From positions 1-53,729 of the forward strand of contig JACRDU010000051.1 of NCBI GenBank assembly GCA_016218495.1: a stretch of DNA of 53,729 nucleotides, in the 5' to 3' direction. Shown piece after piece: positions 48,027 to 53,729 of the stretch. This DNA is from Elusimicrobiota bacterium. Its GTDB lineage: Bacteria; Elusimicrobiota; Elusimicrobia; UBA1565. The notes beneath the pieces were generated by a model. That model was given only the letters and a program-made list of their open reading frames with translations. It had not been told where the DNA came from and searched no databases. The position numbers were made by a program, and so were the translations under genes. Numbering within the stretch: the first letter of the stretch is position 1; every line of letters starts with the position of its first letter.

Positions 48027-49649
48027 TCAGCGGAAGAGCAGGCGCAGGAGCGCCTCGGTGATGTCGCCGGCGTCGTAGCTGGGGTGGGGCTGGTAGCCGC
48101 GCCAGCGCCTGAAGGCCCCCGGCTTCTGCAGGACGGTGTTCGAGTGGTCGACGTCCTGAAGGATGATGTCGGCGGCGCCGGGGACGGCGGCGGAGGCCGC
48201 GGGCACGATGCCGTCGGTCTCGCCGGCCCCCAGCGCCTTGAGGACGCCGGCATGGCGCCCGTAGAGGCCGGGGCCCGGCGCCTTGACCGAGCGCAGCACC
48301 CAGACCTTGGCCAGGTCGGTGGCGTCCCAGGGGGGCAAGGAGGCCAAGGCGGCGGCGCGCGCGGCGGGGGTGAGCTCGCGAATGGTCTTGAGGAGGTCCG
48401 CCCAATAGCGCCAGCCCAGCAGGCGGGCGACGAGGCGGCGCCACCACGAGCCCAGGACCCAGTCGGCGAAGCCGGTGCCGGAAATCGGGGACTGGAACAC
48501 TACGACCCGCGCCACCTTGGCCTTGAGCTCGGCGGGGGCGGTCCGGAACCAGTCGTGGACCATGACCCCGCCGCGGCTGTGGCCTACCAGCACGACGGGT
48601 TCCGGGGAAGCCCGCACCGCATCCTCGATGCGGCGCAGGCCCGCCTCGGTCCGTCCTTCTGTGTCGACGCGCAGGACCTCGCCGCGCAGGCCCAGCGCCT
48701 GAAGCCGCCGCAGGTTGCCGCCGTAGAGGTCTCCGACATGGTTGCCGAAGAGGCCGGGCACGACTAGAATGCGCGTCCGGGCCAGGGCGGCGGGCAGCGG
48801 GCCCGCCGTCTTGTTGCGCACCAGGTCGAGCGCGGCCAGGAAGCGCAGGGTCTTGTCGCGCGCGGGGGTGTCCGCGGCGCCATGGGGGAACTTGACGAGC
48901 AGGCGGTGGGACTTCTCCCCGTCGCGCCCGACGCTCGTGCTCTCGTGGCCTATGCTGCCGGCGTAGAGCTTGCGGTAGAGGCTCCGGGAGTCCTCCGTGG
49001 CGTAGATGACGAGTTCCTTGGCCCCGGCGTCCCGGGCCAAGGCGGAGGCGGTGTCCATCAGCAGGCCCGCCAGGCCGCGCCCGCGCCGCTCCGGAGTCAC
49101 CGACAGGCCGAACCAGAGGTGCTCGCGCCAGTGCGAGAGGTCGCCCGCCGCCACGCCGTCGGGCAGGACGGGGGGCTCCTTCGCCCACTCGTCCAGGGGC
49201 CCGTCGAAGACGGCCTGCCGCGCCTCCGCGTGGACGGCGAAGTCGACGTGGGCCACCGTGCCCTTGGCCGGGTCGGCGGCGTCCAGCGCGTCCACCACGA
49301 AGACCTTGCGGCCGTGCGCGTCGGCGCCGCGGCGCATGACCAGCAGGTAGGCGGCGTCGGCGGTCCGGTGGACAGCCCAGCCGCGCTCGGAGAGGACGGC
49401 CGCGTAGGCCTGGCCCGGGGGGATGGCGGCGCCGACGGGCTTGGGCATGTCCTCGGGCCGCGCCGCGTTCAGGGGCCGCGCGGCGGGGGAGAACAGGGAA
49501 GGGGGGGAGGCGGAGAGTGTCGGGGAGGCTCCGGCGGCGCCCGCGGCCGCCAGCCCGCCGACGCCTGCGCGGACCGGCGCCGGGCGCAGCGCCTGCGCGA
49601 ACGCGGGGAGGGGCAGGGCCAGGAGCAAGGCCGCCAGCAGCAGGTTCAC
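48027..49649 (-). CDS. Secreted GNAT-like plus alpha/beta hydrolase fusion
   Basis: 540 aa. Signal peptide (1-18, ending AFAQ), low-complexity linker, GNAT-like N-acetyltransferase domain (about 60-230; LSVTPERRGRGLAGLLM is the acetyl-CoA-binding segment), then a lipase-like hydrolase domain (about 255-540) with VGHSRGG near 350 and late Asp and His candidates. GTG start at 49649, set by TATGAT exactly 6 nt upstream. An exported GNAT is puzzling because acetyl-CoA is cytoplasmic. Confidence 0.65.
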   Translation of the reverse strand: MNLLLAALLLALPLPAFAQALRPAPVRAGVGGLAAAGAAGASPTLSASPPSLFSPAARPLNAARPEDMPKPVGAAIPPGQAYAAVLSERGWAVHRTADAAYLLVMRRGADAHGRKVFVVDALDAADPAKGTVAHVDFAVHAEARQAVFDGPLDEWAKEPPVLPDGVAAGDLSHWREHLWFGLSVTPERRGRGLAGLLMDTASALARDAGAKELVIYATEDSRSLYRKLYAGSIGHESTSVGRDGEKSHRLLVKFPHGAADTPARDKTLRFLAALDLVRNKTAGPLPAALARTRILVVPGLFGNHVGDLYGGNLRRLQALGLRGEVLRVDTEGRTEAGLRRIEDAVRASPEPVVLVGHSRGGVMVHDWFRTAPAELKAKVARVVVFQSPISGTGFADWVLGSWWRRLVARLLGWRYWADLLKTIRELTPAARAAALASLPPWDATDLAKVWVLRSVKAPGPGLYGRHAGVLKALGAGETDGIVPAASAAVPGAADIILQDVDHSNTVLQKPGAFRRWRGYQPHPSYDAGDITEALLRLLFR

Positions 49650-49655
49650 GCCGCA

Positions 49656-49661
49656 ATCATA
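49656..49661 (-). promoter_or_regulatory. -10 hexamer for the GNAT-hydrolase fusion
   Basis: TATGAT on the minus strand, 6 nt before the GTG at 49649. Confidence 0.5.
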
Positions 49662-49776
49662 GCGGAGGCGTGGAGGGCGCATGCGGGCCCAGCGGTCACC
49701 GCCCGGGCGGGCATTGGGCCTATCCTCCCGGGGCCGCTCGGTCCCCGCCCCATGTCCTGGGGGGGTGAATGAGTTA

Positions 49777-49806
49777 TCCCCAACTCGCGGCGCCGCGAGT
49801 TGGGGA
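49777..49806. repeat. Perfect 30-bp palindrome
   Basis: Each half is 15 bases (TCCCCAACTCGCGGC), with no central spacer. It adjoins the structured repeat that starts at 49812. Positions 49650-49776 hold no gene or other recognised feature. Confidence 0.85.
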
Positions 49807-49811
49807 CAACG

Positions 49812-49908
49812 TCACATTCGCCGGCGCATGCTTATGCACTTGATGCCCCCTCCTCGCGCCCGTCCAGACGGAGCGGACTGCCCACGTGGGCAGTAGGGCT
49901 ATCCACGT
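49812..49908 (+). repeat. Structured repeat element 1, short left arm
   Basis: Begins with a terminal inverted repeat (49815-49840, starting CATTCGCCGGCGCATGC) that is perfectly mirrored at 50953-50978. Contains hairpin CTGCCCAC/GTGGGCAG (49879-49894) and ends at TATCCACGT, where the IS1380-type element is inserted. The matching hairpin in the other copy is CTGGCCAC/GTGGCCAG, a compensatory change. Confidence 0.75.
49905..49908. other. 4-bp target-site duplication, left
   Basis: ACGT flanks the IS1380-type element here and at 50754-50757. Removing the insertion restores the palindrome CTATCCACGTGGATAG. Confidence 0.7.
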
Positions 49909-50753
49909 CCCGGATTTTGCATTGGGCGGTCCGAAGTAGCTTAAATCCTCCAGCGGCCGTCGGGACATCTTGACTTCGGCCATGGATGCCCATGAACAAT
50001 AGTTTCCAGTTTTCTCAAGGCCTTCCCTTCCAGTTTACGGACAAGCCAGTCACGCCGTGGGGCGGCCTTCGCCTTGTCCAAGAAATGCTCTTGCGCATGA
50101 ACTTTCGAGCCGCGCTGATGGCGAGCGGCCTGCCGCAACCGGGCTCGAATCGCGGCTACGATCCGGTTGCGATGATGGAGGCGTTCCTGGTTTGCGTGTG
50201 GATCGGCGGCGTACGTTTCTTGCATACCAGCGTCGTTAGGTTCGATACGGCCCTGTGTCAGATTTTTGGTTGGGAGAGTGTGGCTTCCGTTTCGACATTC
50301 ACCCGTTGGTTCAGGCGTCTCAATCGCGAAGAGGTGGACCAAGTCTTCGGCAGCCTCGGCCGCTGGTTCTGGGGTCAGCTCGCGCCACGGACGCTCACGC
50401 TCGACCTGGATTCATCCGTCGTCACCGCTCAAAGCCGATTTTGGTCTCAACGGCTTCTGCCTCGACCCCTTCTACGCCACTGAAGCGGCGTTCCGAAGCG
50501 TGATGATGGCTTACAACCTTATGAGCTTGTTCCGGCAAGCGTTGCTGCAAGCGCCAACCGCAGTCAAATTGTCGACGATGCGGTTCCAATGCTTTGCATT
50601 AGGATCCTGGATCGGACGGGAAGGTCGAAAGAAGGTCCTCCGGATCAGCCTGAACGGCAAACGGAGGGCTTGGTTCGAGGGCCTCTTCGCAAAAATCGAG
50701 ACCTTCAGGTGCCCTTGGCCAGCCCCAGCCTAATCCCCAATGCAAAATCCAGG
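49909..50753 (+). mobile_element. Internally deleted IS1380-family element, 845 bp
   Basis: Terminal inverted repeats CC(C/T)GGATTTTGCATTGGG (17 of 18 match) bound a transposase gene missing its centre. Flanked by ACGT duplications. Lower GC than the host. Full IS1380 elements are about 1.6-1.7 kb, so roughly 0.8 kb is missing; it could be mobilised only in trans. Confidence 0.8.
49992..50733 (+). pseudogene. IS1380-family transposase, deleted and frameshifted
   Basis: The N-terminal part (FTDKPVTPWGGLRLVQEML...GLPQPGSNRGYDPVAMMEAFLVCVW) runs to the first catalytic Asp region (LDLDSSVVT, near 50430). The frame then jumps: 50440-50733 reads in the next frame as the C-terminal part (ADFGLNGFCL...FYATEAAF...NLMSLFRQALL). 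The remaining catalytic core, about 250 residues, is absent, so the protein cannot transpose. Confidence 0.85.
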
Positions 50754-50980
50754 ACGTGGATAGTCGTTCCCGCCGCCGCGGAGCGTTTCGGACAGGCCTC
50801 CGGTCGTCGGGCGCCGTTTGAGGGCGCCCTCGGGGCTCCGCCGGGCTGTATGCCTAGGCCCGGCTGCGCACGCGCCCTGCGTCCCGCCCGAAACGCTCCG
50901 CGGCCGTGCCAATGACTGGCCACGTGGCCAGTCCCCGATTTCGGGGGCCTTGAGTGCATAAGCATGCGCCGGCGAATGCG
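50754..50980 (-). repeat. Structured repeat element 1, long right arm
   Basis: Read on the minus strand it is about 93 % identical to 52743-52970. It ends in the terminal inverted repeat 50953-50978. It contains several hairpins, including a long outer stem (GCGGAGCGTTTCGG pairing with CCGAAACGCTCCGC) enclosing GCCGGGC/GCCCGGC and GGGCGCC/GGCGCCC arms. The rest of 50981-51111 shows nothing recognisable. Confidence 0.8.
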
Positions 50981-51111
50981 AGGGATTGAGCGGCGCCCGG
51001 GCGGGCAATCCGGCACGCCGATGGGGACAGTGTCGTCGAGGAGCAGCGTTCGGTAATGAAACCCCGGGAACTGGGAGCCTCCCCGCCCTTGCGCGCCCCG
51101 CCGCCTCCCCC

Positions 51112-51117
51112 TATACT
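51112..51117 (+). promoter_or_regulatory. -10 hexamer of the zinc-ribbon gene
   Basis: TATACT exactly 6 nt before an ATG at 51124 that opens a 20-codon reading frame. Confidence 0.5.
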
Positions 51118-51123
51118 CAGAAC

Positions 51124-51186
51124 ATGACCGAGCATGGCGCAGGAACTGGTCGACCTCGGAGGGCGTTAGGAGGCGACCATGGCTGA
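51124..51186 (+). CDS. Possible 20-aa leader peptide upstream of the zinc-ribbon gene
   Basis: Short frame of 20 codons starting 6 nt after TATACT, the window's leaderless spacing. Its stop overlaps the next start by 8 bases, so its translation could couple to the zinc-ribbon gene, which also has its own AGGAGG. Too short for codon-bias support. Confidence 0.35.
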   Translation: MTEHGAGTGRPRRALGGDHG

Positions 51187-51514
51187 TTGCCCGAAGTGCC
51201 CTTATGTCGGTCTGGACGAAGTGACGACGGAGCAGGGCGTGCGGGTCGATGAGTGCCCGGAGTGCGGCGGGCGCTGGTTCGACGCCGGCGAGCTGGAGGC
51301 GGCCAGCCCGGACGCGGCCAAGCTGTCGGCCGCCGTCAACGACGAAGCCGATTCCAAGCCCAGCGACCGTCCCTGCGCGCGCTGCGCCGGGACGATGGTC
51401 AACCGGCCCCTGCTCAACCGGTTCCTGCGCGTCGACGCCTGCCCGCGCTGCCGCGGCTTCTGGGTCGACAAGAACGAGCTGCCTCTCATAAACAAGCTGC
51501 TCTCCGGCGGCTAG
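51179..51514 (+). CDS. Zinc-ribbon protein (zf-TFIIB type, two copies)
   Basis: 111 aa with two zinc ribbons: CPKC...CPECGGRWFDAGELE (1-37) and CARC...CPRCRGFWVDKNEL (64-105). The C-x2-C...CPxC-x-G-x-W(F/V)D pattern is that of zf-TFIIB proteins, which are of unknown function in bacteria. AGGAGG precedes the ATG. Confidence 0.8.
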   Translation: MADCPKCPYVGLDEVTTEQGVRVDECPECGGRWFDAGELEAASPDAAKLSAAVNDEADSKPSDRPCARCAGTMVNRPLLNRFLRVDACPRCRGFWVDKNELPLINKLLSGG

Positions 51515-51586
51515 GCCCCCGGGGCCCAGGGGCGCTGGGTCCGACGCCCCTGTCGTCGGGGGCGCGATTCTGGCATCCTAGAGGCG

Positions 51587-52138
51587 ATGACAGCGTTCCT
51601 GGCCCTCCTCGGGCTGCTGGCCGCCTGCGCCCCGGCCCAGACCGTCCGCTCGGTGCCCGCCGTCCCGTTCGTCCCCGCGTACCTGGGGTCGGTGTCGATG
51701 GCCCTGGCGGGGGATTCCTTCTACGGCTCCCGCCTGCTCAACGCCTTCCACGCGGAGCTCTCCGCCGTCGCCGCGTCGCCCACCCCCCGCGAGGCCGCGC
51801 AGGGCTTGGCCGCGCGCATCGCCGGCGCCGAAGGCCTGCCTTTGCCGAAGGTGGCCGAGGGCTTGGGGCGCGCGCCGGTCTCCCCGGAGCGGGCGGCGGC
51901 CATCCTCGCCGCCAACGCCTTGGCCCGGCCCGACCAGTTCAGAGAGGTCGTCTCCGGCCTGGAGACGATGAAGCCCGGCCTCGGGGACCGGGTGGTCGAG
52001 GCCCTGCGCGGGGCGCCTTCGGGCCATCCCGAGCTCTCAGCCCGCCTGCGCGAGCTGGGGCGCCGCGTCGTGCCCCGGGCCGACGGCCTGCTCTACGACT
52101 CCGCCGGCGCGCTGCGCCGGCTCTTCGACGGCCGGTAG
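51587..52138 (+). CDS. Secreted or lipoprotein of unknown function
   Basis: 183 aa with signal sequence; LLAAC could be a lipobox (Cys14). The body is helical and Ala/Arg-rich. No Shine-Dalgarno; CATCCT 7 nt before the ATG is a weak leaderless candidate. Followed after 6 bases by the YaeQ-like gene. Confidence 0.55.
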   Translation: MTAFLALLGLLAACAPAQTVRSVPAVPFVPAYLGSVSMALAGDSFYGSRLLNAFHAELSAVAASPTPREAAQGLAARIAGAEGLPLPKVAEGLGRAPVSPERAAAILAANALARPDQFREVVSGLETMKPGLGDRVVEALRGAPSGHPELSARLRELGRRVVPRADGLLYDSAGALRRLFDGR

Positions 52139-52144
52139 CCCGCG

Positions 52145-52678
52145 GTGCCTCCCCACAGGATCCGAGCGGAGATGGCCGTCAACGGCGGCTCGCGCGTGCT
52201 GGTCCTGACCTGCATCGAGAACGAGACCCCCGAGCACCTGGCGCTGAAGCTGGGCGCGTACCTGTCGCTGTGGGACGCCGAGCTGGTGCTGGAGGCCAGC
52301 GGGAAACATCCGGCCCTGGCCGGACAGGAGTTCCGCCCCGACCTGCTGGGCCTCGACGCCGCGGGGGAGGTGGCCGTCTGGGTCGAGTGCGGGAACACCG
52401 CCCTGCACAAGCTCGGCAAGGTCGTGCGCAAGTGGCCCCGGGCGCGCGTCGTCCTCTTCAAGGAGAACGAGGCCAAGGCCAAGCACCTGCGCGCGGACCT
52501 GGCGCGCGAGGGGGTCGACGCCGAACGGGTCGAGGTGTATTGCTGGCCCGGCACGGCCTTCCGCGACTGGTCGGGCCTGCTCTCCGACAAGGTCGCGGTC
52601 TTCGGCGAGGCCCACGGCGTGGGCTTCAACCTCGTCGTCAACGACCAGGTCTACGCCACCGACCTGATCAAGTGTTGA
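52145..52678 (+). CDS. YaeQ-like protein (PD-(D/E)XK nuclease fold)
   Basis: 177 aa. HLALKLGAYLSLW, the RPDLLGLD strand with Asp, the VAVWVECGN strand with Glu, and the following Lys-rich helix resemble YaeQ, which has a restriction-nuclease-like core. YaeQ's role is unknown. A GTG start is used to include the first strand; an ATG at 52172 is an alternative. Confidence 0.65.
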   Translation: MPPHRIRAEMAVNGGSRVLVLTCIENETPEHLALKLGAYLSLWDAELVLEASGKHPALAGQEFRPDLLGLDAAGEVAVWVECGNTALHKLGKVVRKWPRARVVLFKENEAKAKHLRADLAREGVDAERVEVYCWPGTAFRDWSGLLSDKVAVFGEAHGVGFNLVVNDQVYATDLIKC

Positions 52679-52684
52679 CCCATT

Positions 52685-52705
52685 CCCGGTCCCCGGGGTC
52701 TTTTT
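52685..52705 (+). terminator. Intrinsic terminator after the YaeQ-like gene
   Basis: Hairpin CCCGG-TCC-CCGGG followed by GTCTTTTT. Confidence 0.65.
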
Positions 52706-52742
52706 CAGCGGCAGAGCGGTGAAATCCGGTAGGGCCCTGGCC

Positions 52743-52970
52743 TCACATTCGCCGGCGCATGCTTTAGCACTCAAGGCCCCCGGAATCGGGAACTGGCCGC
52801 GTGGCCAGCCATCGGCACGGCCGCGGAGCGTCTCGGTCAGGCCGCAGGGCGCGTGCGCAGCCGGGCCTGGGCATACAGCCCGGCGGAGCCCCGAGGGCGC
52901 CCTCAAACGGCGCCCGGCGACCGGAGGCCTGTCCGAAGCGCTCCGCGGCGGCGGGAACGACTATCCACGT
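52743..52970 (+). repeat. Structured repeat element 2, long arm
   Basis: About 93 % identical to the reverse complement of 50754-50980, with the same hairpin series and the same end CTATCCACGT. The junction to following sequence is at the same base where element 1 was split by the IS1380 element. Nothing else is visible between 52706 and 52742. Confidence 0.8.
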
Positions 52971-53003
52971 GGGTGGCATATGCACTTGAGTACAGCCCCC
53001 TGC

Positions 53004-53009
53004 TATAAT
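53004..53009 (+). promoter_or_regulatory. -10 hexamer of the IS1595-type transposase
   Basis: TATAAT, 8 nt before the GTG at 53018. Confidence 0.45.
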
Positions 53010-53017
53010 GCGCGTCT

Positions 53018-53729
53018 GTGGCCCGACGACTCCCACGCAATCTGCTTGAGTTTGAAAGACGATTCCGGACGGAAGGTGACTGCGTCGAATTTCTGGACCG
53101 GATTCGTTGGCCTCAGGGATTTCGATGCCCTCGATGTGCCGGGGATAGAGCATGGCGCGTAGCCAACGGGGCCCGGCTTTGTTGGAAATGCGGCAGCCGG
53201 ACATCCGTGACTGCCGGGACCATCTTTCATCGGAGCCATCTGCCCCTTCATCTGTGGTTCCGGGCGCTCTGGTGGTTCACGAACCAGAAAACAGGGCTGA
53301 GCGCCCTCAGCCTCCAGCGAGCTCTTGGACTTGGAAGCTATCGGACGGCTTGGCTGTGCCTGCACAAGCTCCGCAGCGCCATGGTGCGGCCCCATCGAGA
53401 ACGGTTGGGAGGTGCCGTCGAGGTCGACGAGACGCTCGTGGGGGGGCGCAAGAAGGGAGGGGCAGGGAGAGCGACGGGCTTCCATGCCCTCGTCGTAATT
53501 GCCGTCGAGATCCGCAAGAAGGGCATGGGACGCATAAGGCTTCAGCGCATCCCCGCCGCCACAACGACCCATCTCGTCGGGTTCATCGAGCGAACGATAG
53601 TCGAAGGCAGCACGGTCGTCACGGACGGCTGGCGACCCTACGAGGCCCTGGGGCCCCAGTACCCGCATAGGCGCCACCCCATAGAGGGGTCGGGGGACAA
53701 GGCTTCGGCGCTGCTGCCCCGGGTCCACA
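53018..53729 (+). CDS. IS1595-family transposase, 3' end beyond the window
   Basis: An open frame without a stop runs from a GTG at 53018 to the window edge (about 237 residues). It has an N-terminal zinc ribbon (CPRC...CWKCG, ISXO2-type), LHLWFRALWWF, then DDE-type motifs EVDETLVGG and VTDGWRPY; the third acidic residue would lie past the edge. Adjacent to repeat element 2, with a possible left inverted repeat from about 52971. GC content is lower than the host genes. Confidence 0.8.
   Translation, partial: MARRLPRNLLEFERRFRTEGDCVEFLDRIRWPQGFRCPRCAGDRAWRVANGARLCWKCGSRTSVTAGTIFHRSHLPLHLWFRALWWFTNQKTGLSALSLQRALGLGSYRTAWLCLHKLRSAMVRPHRERLGGAVEVDETLVGGRKKGGAGRATGFHALVVIAVEIRKKGMGRIRLQRIPAATTTHLVGFIERTIVEGSTVVTDGWRPYEALGPQYPHRRHPIEGSGDKASALLPRVH

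Noticed and set aside
46702-49656. Long minus-strand open frame (984 codons) spanning three genes
   Set aside because: Crosses the stops and starts of three genes with signal peptides or lipoboxes in another frame; Arg/Pro/Gly-rich shadow.
49812-52970. CRISPR array from the repeated sequences
   Set aside because: Only a few long, inverted copies and no regular short repeat/spacer pattern; no cas genes.

Overview
This is a very GC-rich bacterial window (roughly 70 % G+C by eye) with densely packed operons, many ATGA/TGATG/GTGA gene overlaps and a large share of signal-peptide proteins of unknown function. Proteins with an Ala/Pro-rich low-complexity stretch after the signal peptide, serine/threonine kinases fused to TPR domains and the general style suggest an uncultured-lineage bacterium such as a high-GC Elusimicrobiota genome. 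That assignment is a low-confidence inference; no rRNA or marker gene is present to test it.

Layout. (1) 136-7261, minus strand: an anaerobic purine/urate-type catabolic operon: diaminopropionate ammonia-lyase, a [2Fe-2S]/molybdopterin hydroxylase of the selenium-dependent XdhD type, SsnA aminohydrolase, an M20 N-carbamoyl amidohydrolase and a beta-ureidopropionase-like nitrilase. It probably continues beyond the left edge. (2) 7351-17876: mostly secreted proteins of unknown function (a 16-residue Cys-repeat protein, a protein with a tandemly duplicated C-terminus, two paralogous DUF1566/Lcl-like proteins, a secreted toroid-fold protein with an FAD oxidoreductase) and a minus-strand kinase/HEAT operon. 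(3) 18063-21779: a second TPR-TM-kinase translationally coupled to one of two adjacent OmpR-type response regulators. (4) 21928-24709: four more secreted proteins, three of them related. (5) 24786-31084: a TetR-controlled polyhydroxyalkanoate-type operon with two PhaC-like synthases. (6) 31093-49649: single genes and short operons, including two alpha/beta hydrolases, NlpC/P60, a HicBA module, class I FBP aldolase-CorA, a HAD-(M28+C39)-EamA-DUF3298 run, a class A beta-lactamase-fold hydrolase, a GHKL-like protein, a CsgG-like lipoprotein and a secreted GNAT-hydrolase fusion. (7) 49777-53729: a mobile and repeat region with an internally deleted IS1380-type element, structured repeats of about 230-320 bp, three ordinary genes between them and an IS1595-family transposase running off the right edge.

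Two regulatory patterns cut across the window. First, five promoters share the rigid arrangement (C/A)TTCAG-N4-ATTTTATT-N22-(T/C)A(N)C(A/C)T. They lie upstream of the Cys-repeat protein, the duplicated-module protein with its DUF1566-like partner, the FAD oxidoreductase/toroid/DUF1566-like operon, and two operons of related secreted proteins, and so define a candidate co-regulated surface or secretion system. Second, many genes have a -10 hexamer exactly 6 nt (range 5-8) before the start codon with no Shine-Dalgarno sequence, which points to widespread leaderless transcription and settles several start codons.

The repeat region is also informative. The deleted IS1380 element sits in the exact centre (target duplication ACGT) of a structured repeat with perfect 26-bp terminal inverted repeats. 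A second copy of the repeat, in opposite orientation, is interrupted at the same point next to the IS1595-type transposase, so the repeat centre looks like an insertion hot spot.
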